Shown in pieces: positions 33,675 through 44,904 of a DNA stretch of 64,000 nucleotides. A program made the translations under genes and the position numbers. This DNA comes from Solen grandis. Taxonomy: Eukaryota; Mollusca; Bivalvia; Adapedonta; Solenidae. Each line of letters starts with the position of its first letter. Within the stretch, counting starts at the first letter, position 1. The notes below the pieces were generated by a model. The model made no database searches. It was not told the origin of the DNA and worked only from the letters and a program-made list of their open reading frames with translations. Location of the stretch: positions 41,063,126 to 41,127,125 of the forward strand of contig CM037794.1 in the NCBI GenBank assembly GCA_021229015.1, read 5' to 3'.

Positions 33675-34177
33675 CACTCTGACATCTTTATTTCTTTAAC
33701 AAATCAGGATTTACCTTCAAGTCAATGTTAATGTCCATTAGATAAAATATTTGAAACCAGTGTTTATGGCTGTAAGATTCAATTGAATATGGGTATATTT
33801 GATCTGTAAGTCTTATAATTATTTCCTTTGAATTATTTCAACTAATTTTTCACATTATCCTTTCTCCTCGGTCATTACATCACTTAAACTCACTTAATGA
33901 GAATCAATGTTTATGGATACAAGAAGTCAGCCAAATTCAATTATATCAAAATATCAATTCTACAGTTTCAGACTCTATCAATTTAATTTATCAAGCGTAA
34001 GGGCAGTTAGGTCCAGTCGTAAGTTACCATTATATGACAATGGAACTAACTTTTGTGGGTTCAAGCACTATTTGGGGCAAGAATCTGTCATAGCCTTACA
34101 AGGTTCAAGTAATGGTCAAATCCAAGACCCACTGGCAAGGAGTCTAATAAGCAATCTTTTTGGAACTTAAAACTTTG

Positions 34178-34374
34178 GTGGCATAAAATGGACGTGGACG
34201 TTTTTATATATATATTCGGCGCGCAAAAACCCTTTTAAAATTGCAAATGCAATAACTACTTCATGTGAACATTGTAGCTACTGCATGCACATACGATAGC
34301 TACTGCATGCGAACACATTGGTTATTACATGGGAAGTGATATAAAAATGATCTTCCATGTCTCCTTGATGCCAC
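34178..34374. mobile_element. Small nested GTGGCAT element
   Basis: Starts GTGGCATAAAATGG and ends CTTGATGCCAC. It is the inverted orthologue of 2109-2390 and is about 85 bp shorter, mainly for lack of the array and TATA part. Confidence 0.6.
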
Positions 34375-35191
34375 TATTTTATATTACTTTAATGGTGCAA
34401 GGTATACCAGAAAATTAAATGATATGCAATAAAAAAACCAGATATTTCACTACTTCACCAGTCCCAATACATGTATACTTATTTTTGATAACCCATATCA
34501 TTTTATAAGTTTATTGTAGGTTGTGTAAAACCTACTTTATAAAAGCGGCTATTTACTATTTCTCCTCTTAGAGCATTTGTGATAAGAGCCTTAACGTGTG
34601 TAGATGGACAGCTTTTCATGCAGCTTGTTGCTTATGCTTCAGTCACACTACACCGTATAGCGTTAACGGACGTCCAACGCATAACAAAATTTTCAATCCG
34701 TCCATGTCCGTTCGCATGCGTTTCTTTTCCGTTTATCATGCGGCGTTTGCGCTTCTTGTCCGGCGGTGTCCGGCGGTGTTCGTTCCGTTCGGTGGAAAGT
34801 TTTGAACATGTTCAAAATTTGGAACGTACACCACCGGATAAAGTTGTCCGTCAGATGTACGGTAACCATGCGCTGGTATGCGTTTTGTTCGTTACTCGTA
34901 CGTTCCTTATTCTGTACTTGTCCGGTTCGAGTCCGTTCTTGTCCGGTGGACCTGATTCACGGCCGGACTACTAACGGACATGCGGCGGATGTAACGTATG
35001 TTAAACGGACGATAACGAACAAGGGACGTATATGAACTGATAAATAACTGACATGAATCGATGGTCCACCGCACAAAACTGATGATGAATAAAACGAGGT
35101 TTCACTGGTTATAACTGTCATATATTTTCCTGCATTTCAAGTGTAAGGACCTTCTGAAACTTTGATAGTTTGAGTTAATGATCCACATATC

Positions 35192-35656
35192 ATGGAGTGT
35201 CGCGTTAGAGCCCGCCTGCACTATCAAGTGGCCGTGATCCAGGCACGTATTGACCTGTTGGATGCGAATGTGGATATTGTCGCTTATGAAAATAGGAGAA
35301 GGAGGCGACTGCGGAGGTGGTGGTCAAAGGCTTGGCTGGGTCCTGAGAGACGTCGAATGTTTGGTCTCTACGATCAACTCATGATGGAGCTGCGGAAAGA
35401 AGACCAGCGGTCATTTACGAACTTCATGAGGATGCCTCCTGAGATGTTTGATGAGATTCTGGAACGAGTGGGTCCCAGAATAACAAAACAATATACCACA
35501 TACAGAACCCCTCTTGACCCTGGAATGAAGTTAGCCGTTACACTCAGACATCTTGCGTCAGGGTCAAAGTATTCCAACATGCGGTTTGCCTGGAGGATAC
35601 CTCACAACACCATCTCTGTCATCGTGCGAGAAGTAAATATTTTTATTTTCACATGA
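35192..35656 (+). pseudogene. Harbinger transposase, N-terminal fragment
   Basis: This 154-codon frame matches the N-terminal part of HARBI1-like nucleases/transposases. It has an arginine-rich stretch (RRRRRLRRWW, about 35-44), then LYDQLMMELRKEDQRSFTNF, RMPPEMFDEILERVGPRITK and LKLAVTLRHLASG-type sequence ending in HNTISVIVREV. In full-length relatives this is followed by the DDE catalytic domain, which is absent here: the family similarity stops near 35632. GTAAAT there could be a splice donor or simply the deletion junction. The element could not mobilise itself. Confidence 0.8.
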
Positions 35657-35703
35657 TTCTGAATGATAACTCGAACAATTACATGTATATAATTTCTGGT
35701 CTT

Positions 35704-35868
35704 TTAAAATATCAATAATTTGCTTACATGATTATTTCTACTTTTAAAATCAATGGTTTCTTGTTCTTGAACAGCATCATTATCAGGGGGAGGAGAGGGT
35801 GACCTTGGAGTATTCCTCCGTCCCCTGGCCTTACCCTTCCCAGCATTAGTAGCCTTGGCTTTTGGCAT
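35704..35868 (-). pseudogene. Start of the Harbinger second protein (truncated)
   Basis: An ATG at 35868 opens a 54-codon minus-strand frame beginning MPKAKATNAGKGKARGRR, basic and then proline/serine-rich (TPRSPSPPPDND). It faces the transposase fragment. Harbinger elements typically carry a second gene for a Myb/SANT-like DNA-binding protein in this arrangement; only its basic leader would survive here. The identification rests on position and composition only. Confidence 0.45.
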
Positions 35869-36593
35869 TTTGGAGCACGTGTGTGATCTCTGAGAGCGAG
35901 GAAACTATTATGACGAAACGAAAAAAAATATCGGACTATTTATACCAGTTTTGTCCGTCACGTGACCGGTAGAAATACGCTCGTCGAACGTTCAAAGAAC
36001 TTTTTGTCAGTTCTTCATGCGCTGCGTGTACGTTTTGTGCGGTACAAATCCGTTACTAGTACGGTGAAGTCCGTTAACTGTACGTCGTTCATCCGGTATA
36101 TGTGCGTTGATCGTTCGGTCATTGTGCGTTTTGTACGTTTTATGCGCCCCGTACAGCGATCATGAGAGCACCGAGCAGCAGCGGGAAATGCTTTTCATCA
36201 CCGGATAACTTTCAGCCGCATTTTTCTTTGTGTTTGGCGTCCGTTAACGCTATACGGTGTAGTGTGACTGAAGCATTAGGAAGAGGTTTCAACACACAAA
36301 CTAAGACTGTATCTGTTGTATGAAAATCCTCATATCATTTTATTTTTCTGATTACAACAATATGCAAGTCATTTCCTTTTGTAAACTTAATTAAAAGTTT
36401 CGTTTTACTAGTAATGATTTTACTTCATCAGATCTTTGTATTGTTTTAAATAATCATACAACCTTTTACATCCCTAGTGACAATCAAAGCGCTCAATGTG
36501 CTGAGAGACGGCAGCCGGATTAATAGGAAAAAAAGCTGCGATTCTTAATTATTGATACAATAGAGACAAAAGCCACATGACGCAAAAAACCCC

Positions 36594-37168
36594 ACACACT
36601 CTCCTGCAAATATAGTCGGTAGTAAGACAATCGAATTCGCACTCTGTGAACAGAACAGAACATATCTTTATTTTTATCCAGGTATACAAGGTATACAGCA
36701 TGGAGATTTGCCAAAAAAATACACAAACAAATGTAATTCAGTGAGGGTGTTAGGCAGTGTCGAAACGTGACATTCGACTAAACAGAGAGAAGAAATACTA
36801 GGAAAAATGTAGAGGGAGAGATGTAAATGGTGAGATAATAGCAAAAGAAGAAGTAGTCATGTTATTTTTGTCAATAGTATACATCAGTCAGTCGTTCGAT
36901 GTATGATCCATAGTGTCTGGGATGCACGTGAGTTTTGGGACAATCGTGATGCGCCGGCCGATGTCGACAGAATGGAGACGAGGTGATGAGTTATTTACAA
37001 TTTTCATGCCAATTTATAGGTTATTTGAAAATAATGTATTGACATATAACCAAATGTTTTAGCTTCATGAAATGGAAAGAATATCATTGAACATTTTGTA
37101 ATTCAGTGAGGTTACTTACAGACAGCAATAATGAGACTAATAGGGTAACAGTTCAGTCCGGAGGCATT
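36594..37168. repeat. Segmental duplicate R3, first copy (LINE 3' end-like)
   Basis: Near-identical direct copy of 38791-39376. Read on the minus strand, it ends with GTATACCTTGTATACC, an AATAAAG signal and TTCTGTTCTGTTC, which looks like a LINE 3' terminus with a short tandem tail. Confidence 0.8.
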
Positions 37169-37353
37169 GGTATTTTCCTCTCGTCCAATCAGATGCTAGT
37201 ATTTGTTCATAGTCACCGTGGACTATAACGCGTAGTCCACACTTTTGTAAAAAATCAATAAGTGTGGACTATGCAACCACAAAACTCACACTTTTGTGAC
37301 GTTTTGTCGCTAGTGGAGGAAAACACTAGGGGGGGGGGGGGGGGGGGGGGGGG
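37169..37353. repeat. Hairpin-forming segment and G run
   Basis: GTGGACTATAACGCGTAGTCCAC (positions 37208-37230) has 8-bp inverted arms, and the outer 'ggtattttcctc' and 'gaggaaaacac' are also inverted, suggesting a small MITE. It is followed by a G run at 37329-37353. Confidence 0.5.
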
Positions 37354-37369
37354 CACGTGTTCCCTGTGC

Positions 37370-38034
37370 CCCCCGGTGAATCCGGGCCTGTGTCACCTCT
37401 CGCTCTGTTAGAGGAGACCTCTCGCCTAAAAAACAAGATATTTACACATTTGGCATTTATATTTGGGGGGAAAAAAAAAAAAAAATGATGCGTTTACCAG
37501 GATTAGTATCTTGCTAGCTATTATAGCTATAAAAATTCCAAAACTGAACTATATCCAAGCACTTTTCTTGAAATTTACACGTTTGGCATTTATATTTGGC
37601 CAGGGACTATATATACACATAAAATCCCTGCTTTGGCACTGAATGCTTTTTTTTGTTTGCTAAGAAAGATATTTTAATTAAATCTTAAAACTGGTTCATT
37701 TAAGATTATGAATTAAAAGGCCTGACAAAACACTTTGCCTTAACGGGCTGTAATGGTTGAGAGTCTTTAAACTTTAGTCCGATTCTACCCTGCTGCCGAT
37801 TGCGGTGGAAGGGACGCTCTTATATCTTTGCTTAATTTTAGCTTCCCAGAACATATCTTTAATCGTCCAACATTACCAATTACTTTAATCCACATCAAAA
37901 CAGCATACTTCAAATTTTTTTTTTTTTTTTTTTTTAGAAGAAATAGTTTTTTTGTTGACAGATCTCATCGTCGGGTGACAAACGGCTGCTTATAACGCTA
38001 CCCTCCATAAATTGATAGATGATACATGGAGGAT
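37370..38034. repeat. Segmental duplicate R1, second copy
   Basis: Direct copy of 32010-32713. Confidence 0.85.
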
Positions 38035-38372
38035 GGCGGAAATTTGACCGTGGATGGCCGACGATGGATAATTAATAATAATATACTTTTGATATGATCT
38101 TCTGATCCACGTCACTGAAATTTATGTAAAATAAAAGAAAATACTCATAGTTTCCTAGTGATGTCTTAGGCAATAATGCGATATTATCGGACACTACCTG
38201 AAGGTCTGTTGTTCATTGTATTATGTCTAGATTACATAACTATTGCTAGTATGGTGGTTTTAACATAACTGTTTGTCGCTATTTAAGTCCGATCATATCA
38301 GTGTATATAACAAGTTGTGGTTGTCGCTATGGTTTGTAAGCTACTTACATATGTTTTGTGTAGTTGGAGAGT
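38035..38372. other. Segment unique to the second duplicate
   Basis: Not present in the first copy, where R1 runs straight into the 22-bp array through a short 'atggcgg' match. No gene. Confidence 0.6.
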
Positions 38373-38491
38373 ACTGTGGCATAAAGGGGACATGAAAGAT
38401 ATGTTTATATCGCGTGCGCACGCGGTAACTACTGTGTGCGCACGCGGTAACTATCACGTTCACACGCAGTAGTTATCACGTTCGCACGCAG

Positions 38492-38785
38492 TAGTTATCG
38501 TGTCCCAACATCATTACCATCAATAACATTCTTGCATGGGGAGATATATCCTAAAGCCAATCCCTGCGGCATGGTTTTGCAGTTGCCAGTTTTTAAAGAA
38601 TATGAACAGTTCAAATCCCATTTGGTGTTTGGGATTAAAATTTGCCAGGATTTGGATTAGCATTATTATTTTATCAATATTATAAATAATTTAACATAAT
38701 ATTTGTGAAACAAATGTCTGAATATCTTAGTGAAACATCACCCGAGTTTGAAGCACTCAAATCCATCGTCAACACTTTATTTTTA
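38492..38785. repeat. Segmental duplicate R2, second copy
   Basis: Direct copy of 33380-33674. Here it joins R3 directly, without the 2.9 kb that separates them in the first copy. Confidence 0.9.
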
Positions 38786-38790
38786 GACTG

Positions 38791-39376
38791 ACACACTCTC
38801 CTGCAATTATAGTCGGTAGTAAGACAATCGAATTCGCACTCTGTGAACAGAACAGAACATATCTTTATTTTCATTCAGGTATACAAGGTATACAGCATGG
38901 AGATTCGCAAAAAAAAATATAAAAAAAATACACAAACAAATGTAATTCAGTGAGGGTGTTAGGCAGTGTCGAAACGTGACATTCGACTAAACAGAGAGAA
39001 GAAATACTAGGAAAAATGTAGAGGGAGAGATGTAAATGGTGAGATAATAGCAAAAGAAGAAGTAGTCATGTTATTTTTGTCAATAGTTTACATCAGTCAG
39101 TCGTTCGATGTATGATCCATAGTGTCTGGGATGGTCTGGGTTTTGGGACAATCGTGATGCGCCGGCCGATGTCGACAGAATGGAGACGAGGTGATGAGTT
39201 ATTTATAATTTTCATGCCAATTTATAGGTTATTTGAAAATAATGTATTGGCATATAACCAAATGTTTTAGCTTCATGAAATGGAAAGAATATCATTGAAC
39301 ATTTTGTAATACAGTGAGGTTACTTACAGACAGCAATAATGAGACTAATAGGGTAACAGTTCAGTCCGGAGGCATT
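38791..39376. repeat. Segmental duplicate R3, second copy
   Basis: Direct copy of 36594-37168, with one extra A-rich stretch near 38910-38930. Confidence 0.9.
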
Positions 39377-39539
39377 CACGCTTAAAATGGATGTTTACAG
39401 AGCAAACTTACACGTTTACAAACAACAGCATATGAATAGCGGATACGGTTATGAATAAAAGGTCTGCATAACATATTCCATTCGTATCCGTAAGTTCAGA
39501 ATCGCATCACGTGGATCCGCACTAAGCGCGGAGAGGTAC

Positions 39540-39613
39540 ATCCTCGGTACCCAGGCTATTCATATTCTCATATGATATCATATGAGAATATGAATAGCCT
39601 GGGTACCGAGGAT
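39540..39613. repeat. Perfect 74-bp palindrome flanked by 10-bp direct repeats
   Basis: Two 37-bp arms with no loop, centred between 39576 and 39577, starting ATCCTCGGTACCCAGGC. GGAGAGGTAC occurs immediately before (39530-39539) and one base after (39615-39624), as expected of a target-site duplication. Confidence 0.95.
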
Positions 39614-39765
39614 AGGAGAGGTACAGTTAAACTTGTCATGGAAAATACATTGTATGCAAATTAGCAAGGTCAGCGATGCCTGGTAAGCGTTTATAGCTAC
39701 TAAAGACGACAGCAAGCTGCCGTCTTAAAAACACAGTACTTGGTACTTAGCATAAATATAGGGTA

Positions 39766-40010
39766 ATTCCAGGACTGGTTGGTCCGATGATTGGTTGTGT
39801 TTCATACCACATATCTACATTGAGATCCTGCAGTGTGACATCATTATATCTGTCTCATGAAGAGATTGAAATACTGTCAGTGAGACGTTAAACACAACAA
39901 CAACAACAAAAAAACAACAAAAAAAACAACAAAACAAAAAACAAACAAACAAACAAACAAACAAACAAACAAAAAAAACAACAACAACAAAAAAAAACAA
40001 CAAAACTGTA
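39766..40010 (+). mobile_element. SINE 3' part with long AAC/AAAC tail
   Basis: 'ccaggactggttggtccgatga', 'atcctgcagtgtgacatcatta' and 'gaaatactgtcagtgagacg' match the SINE at 4725-5027 in opposite orientation. The tail of AAC and AAAC units (about 39890-40005) is the family's simple-repeat end and gives the strand. No tRNA head, so it is 5'-truncated. Confidence 0.75.
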
Positions 40011-40375
40011 GGTTAGTTTGATAAACCCTTTAAATAATAATAATAATAAATAAAAAAAAAACACCAGTCAAATACGTTCATTTTGATTTCTAATTTCTTG
40101 TTAACATGGCTCAATATAAAATGACATGATGGTATAAACTAATCAAACAATTCACAAAAATCAACAGCTTTCTGTTTTCGATTTCCTATAATGAAAATAT
40201 TGCTTCCATTCCTGATATTCTGATTGGTCAACTATCGCGTGCGCGCGCGTTAGTTACCGCGTGCGAACGTGATAACTACTGCGTGCGCCCGTGTTTGTTA
40301 CCACGTTCGCACGTAGTAGCTATCACGTGCGCTAGCAATATAAAAAATATCTTCCATGTCCTCTTTATGCCATCG

Positions 40376-41860
40376 TAGGGGAGGGACATATAGAGAAATC
40401 AAGGGTAGCGGAGAGAGCTAACGCGTTTTGGGGGAGCGAAGCTGTCATAGGCTTCTAAAGGCAGCGCTCCGTTTGGAGAGGGCCTTCTATTGATGTCGGC
40501 CATATACATCATTGTATGAAGACAGAGAAGGCTCCTGTGTGTGTGTTTGTACAGCCATTACTGTATACGGCAGTAATAAGACCCGTTTTGCAGCAATTTC
40601 AAGTTGCATATATAAGTAAATGCAGACCGAAACCTGATAATACTTGAAGTTTTTAAATCACCACTGTGTGGTTTTTTTTAAAATATTTTTTTAGTATATC
40701 ATACTGAAATATGTATCTATGCATTAGTGTACATCTATAGTATACAGACCATTTTTTGAATTCCCGAATAAAACAAAAGATAATGGATTTTAACATAACT
40801 TGTTTCAGTTTTTGACAAACAAGTACGTGTGTAATACTATTTTGGAATATTTCTTGCATGAGGTTCATCTTCTATGTAACAGAGTATTAATTCATTCTCT
40901 TTATCATTCAAACTAAATAAAGTACAACTCCTTTTATTTTGTGGTATATTATTATGAAAACCAATTTCGACATTTAATTTGTGTGAAGATTATCATATTT
41001 TTATATGGCCTGATGTACGTCGATTGATCAGATGATGATTTATTTCTCTGTAAATATGTAATGATGTACACGAATCTAGTCCCGACCTCCAAATAATAAT
41101 GTATAAGTCAAAGGGATCTGGCACGAAAGATGGGTAATAAATAATATAATTATGTAAGACCCAAATCGTGAGTCGATCCCAGATTGTGGGCTGATTTGAA
41201 AATCCTGAAATCGTGGACCAAAAATGATGACGTCATTTCCAGATCGTGGCCGATTTCGAACGGGTAAGCCCATTAACAATTCAATGATAAACGACGTAGG
41301 TAACGCTAGTGATGATTAGACAGCAAAATGCGCGGACTGCTCATTTAAATACGGCGAATTTTACAAAACGTGAAAAGGACGTGTAGTATAAATGTTTGTC
41401 TAGCCCGTGAATGCTCGTATCATTATTCTATATTTTCAGGAACTTTTTAAATATCAATGACTTTTTTTATATATTAGCTATCAACAAATTCTTTTTTCAT
41501 GCATAATATCTTATAATATACATATATAACAAAACCTTATGGATGGAAAACGTTTGATTAATAAGTACAGCTAATTATTAATCAAACATGGAAAGGAAGG
41601 AACAGCTAAAACAGTTAAATCTACTTGACGATGGCAACAAATTAGATGGTACGGTATATTCAATACATGTATAAAGTTGACAGTTAATAAAATAATTAAA
41701 AAAAAGAACTATGCTCAAGTATAGTTTGTTGTTTTAACTAGCTTGAAAGTAAACAATTGTAAATTTGAGATGAAAGAAAATCTTCAACGTAAACAAAACA
41801 CGAAAAGAAAACCCAAAGATTAAAGTATTTGGCTTTTGTATACCTTGATATGTGGGATGG
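40376..41860. other. Non-coding stretch with one tiny candidate exon
   Basis: No confirmed gene. At 41588 a 28-codon frame starts ATGGAAAGGAAGGAACAG with A at -3 and G at +4. It could be a first exon (GATG/GTACGG as a weak donor) but has no other support. Confidence 0.3.
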
Positions 41861-41951
41861 ATATTGGCGACATTAGTATTTTATATTGGCAACATTAGTA
41901 TTTTATATTGGCAACATTAGTATTTTATATTGGCAACATTAGTATTTTATG
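41861..41951. repeat. 22-bp tandem repeat, four units
   Basis: The unit contains ATATTGGCAACATTAGT plus ATTTT. The first unit has GGCGAC instead of GGCAAC. Confidence 0.95.
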
Positions 41952-42289
41952 ATTTCATCAAAACTCAAGAAATTACTTTTATAACGTTAGTCGCTTTCGT
42001 GGGTTGCAAACGCGAAAACGCGACAAAAATATTCTTGAACGAGTTTTCATGTTCACAGGGTGACATGGTGACAAAGTATGGACGCCAGGCAACGGCGCGT
42101 TTATGCCATCGAGTGACCCGCAAAATACGAAATTCGACAAATCGGGTAATTTTTCGACTTGTCGCCTTGTTAAACTATAGATACTTGATTATCAAATACA
42201 GAATTCAAATTATCGTAGATTTGATTTAAGCGATTAAGAAAAATAATGCTACCTACCACGATACTCTCACTCTCCCTCTCTCTGTCTCT

Positions 42290-42440
42290 CTCTATTATCG
42301 CTATGGGTTCGAGACCCTACAGTGTCACTCAAGCTGACTTTCAGTTGGTCGGTGGTTCTACTCGTGTGACCAGAACTCGATTGCTTCTGTTCACTTGATG
42401 TTTTCCATAAACTGGCCATATACTGATTAAAACACACACA
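42290..42440 (+). mobile_element. SINE fragment
   Basis: GGGTTCGAGACCC (B-box, 42305-42317) is followed by 'cagttggtcggtggttctact', the conserved SINE body. The A-box side is replaced by a CTCT-rich run. Confidence 0.5.
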
Positions 42441-44904
42441 CATTAATGATAAGACCAGATTGTAGAAGCAGTTTTTTTCTTGGTGACACATATGTCGCAT
42501 TTCTTTTTATCAGTAGCCTATGAAATACAGGTTATCTACCTAAGAAATATAAATCGTTGTTTAAAAAAAAACTTCACCACAAGAATTACATCCCTTTCTA
42601 GAATTAAAAGCTCATTTTTTTTTGCCATTACAGCTGTATATTTTCCTCCAATGTAGAAACGATATTCAAATGCATTTCTAATAAACGTAAATGTATATCA
42701 TACTATCATGAAATGAAGTAACCCCACCCCCTCCCCCGTTTAGACGGTAATAGCTAAATGTTTAACATTTGACCACCAACAACAATTAAAAACAAATCAG
42801 CTGCAACAACAAAAACAACAAAAATGTACCACATTTCGATCGATATTTCTACCACGTAAATACTTTTTAGGTATAATGATCTCATTGGTGAGTGACCTCC
42901 AATGAATAATACAGGGATTTACCATTTACGATAAATTTGGAGATGATGTGGCCTACGTGACTGTTTACATTTTAAACCCAGTGCTAAATTACGTATCATC
43001 AAAGCATGATGTAGTCACTATATATGAAGTAGTATGGACTCAGCAATACATATATCGCATATCACTATAAACTAACGGAAAATATGTCGCTGCTATTTGT
43101 TTGTGTGTGTGTGAGAGAGAGGGAGAGAGAGGGAGAGGGGACGTCGTTATATACAAGTGCGCGCACACCGGAATAATTAAAGTACACCTTACATGATTCT
43201 TAATTTTCAAGACTGCATTTCTATACTATGTTACCGAGTGTTTATTATGTGTATTTATATAGATTCTTAAAGTGTTTTCTTTTTATCTAATGATTAAACA
43301 TTCAATGAGTGTGATTACACACGTAGGTATTGAGTGTCCAATATATATTGTATTAAGACATGTAAACTCGATAGGATTGTACAAGGTTTCACCAATCTCT
43401 AAACATTACGTGTTTTACAGCAACATGTCCCTGATGATTTTAAGATATTACGATGCTTATTGTATTACAATATTCAAAAGCTTGTTTCACATACATTTTG
43501 GCCCTACATTGGTAGACCACAGCCCTTAAAGTATCTTACCCTTCTTCAGTTGCTACACGCCATCTGACAAGGCATGATTTGTTTGCTCCTAAATAAATTA
43601 AGTGTATTGTTTTAATAGAATACTACTATCAGGAGAGAGAGAGGGAGAGAGAGAGAGAGTGTGTCTCTAAAACACAATGGTTAATTATACTGCATGCTTT
43701 ATTTTAATATCCACATAGTACTCACACATCCCCTTTCCGGTATCTTCACACTTTTACTGTCTTATATTACATTCTGTATATCTTTAACAGGATAGGTTCA
43801 ATTTGATCTGGTATGAATTAATAGTGCAGGTATATCTGAATAATACCCCCCCCCCCCCCTTCTCCCAAACAAAAACAGACGTGCACATATATTGCGCAAT
43901 AAATAAATACTACGTTTGGATTTCCAGTTAGATTTATAAATAGGCATACTGCGTATATGTACTTATCAGAATAGAATATACTTAAATTTACTTTTACGTA
44001 TTATTCTTAACCACTTTGAAGGTCCACAATTAATGTATAATATCAAAATAACCTAGTGCCAGTATGTAATCAAAGCGCTAAGGACACTGAAGTTGTGTGT
44101 GTCTCAAATGAAAGAGTGTTTGAAGAGCTGCAAGTCGATCACCAATTATTTAACAAAAGAAATACGGTATTCCTGTTCTCTCAGCGCTATCAGGGCTTTG
44201 ATTTGTATGCCTACAACAGACTCTATTTATAGATTGAAGTAATTACACAGGTCAGAGGTTCCGAACTCATTTCGGATAGTAGATATACAGGTTTCGGTCA
44301 TTTTTAGTGTAAGAAATAACCCTTGCAGATATCCGAGGTCGACAGATTGTGATTGTTAGTAAGTTACAATGATTTGTTTTGAGCTTCACATTGGTTATTG
44401 TAACAGCCTAAAATAACCGACCGCTGCACGTATATTTACTAGCAAATGTATTTGCGAACCACCTTTGTATCGAAACAAACTATATTCGTGCGCTTGGTAA
44501 AGTGATCACGTGATAAAAACAGTTACATCATTCGATTGCAGTTACATCAACATAGAAAAATTAGTCCTATAATGTTTTCATGTCACAGGCGATTTTTGTA
44601 GCATGTAAATATTTATTTTTGACACAGTATTGATTTTTCAGCATTTTTGCTTAATTCTAGTATACTTATGTTGTAGAGATATATACAATAAGTATTGTTC
44701 GATCTTATTTACACGATTGAGGGGTTATTCGGTTTTAAATCTAGGAGATCGGGGGTTGAAAACGTAGTACTATAGTTGGTGTGACTGACGTCACACACAA
44801 CTAAAAACAAGAGGGTCAAGAGGGATAGAATACTCACCGGAGTACTTTATAATTCAGGTCACTTGAATTTACCTGATTACATTCAGTATAAACCGAATTT
44901 TATT
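42441..44904. other. Non-coding stretch with GA microsatellites
   Basis: GA-rich tracts at 43108-43142 and 43632-43660 and a C run at 43846-43859. The segment 44288-44350 matches the left arm of the MITE at 53842. No gene recognised. Confidence 0.4.

Larger units (their letters stand above)
34635..36275. mobile_element. PIF/Harbinger element, internally deleted
   Basis: Perfect 38-bp terminal inverted repeats (34635-34672 and 36238-36275, starting TGCTTCAGTCACACTACACC) are flanked by TTA on both sides (34632-34634 and 36276-36278), the Harbinger signature. The homologous foldback-like element at 1296-3554 lacks the insertion: its empty TTA site reads as TAA at 1840-1842. Inside are the start of a transposase gene and, convergently, the start of a second protein gene. 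The catalytic parts of both are missing. Confidence 0.9.
38373..40375. mobile_element. Second foldback-like GTGGCAT element
   Basis: The left end ACTGTGGCATAAAGGGGACA and the right end (minus strand ACGATGGCATAAAGAGGACA) are inverted copies. Both lead into GCGTGCGCACG-type units (38408-38500 and 40230-40336). The interior holds R2, R3, a SINE and the 74-bp palindrome. It belongs to the same family as 1296-3554. Confidence 0.6.

Noticed and set aside
34579..35035. Overlapping plus-strand frames of 69-131 codons
   Set aside because: They lie in the Harbinger end and subterminal repeats; different frames are open together because the DNA is repetitive.
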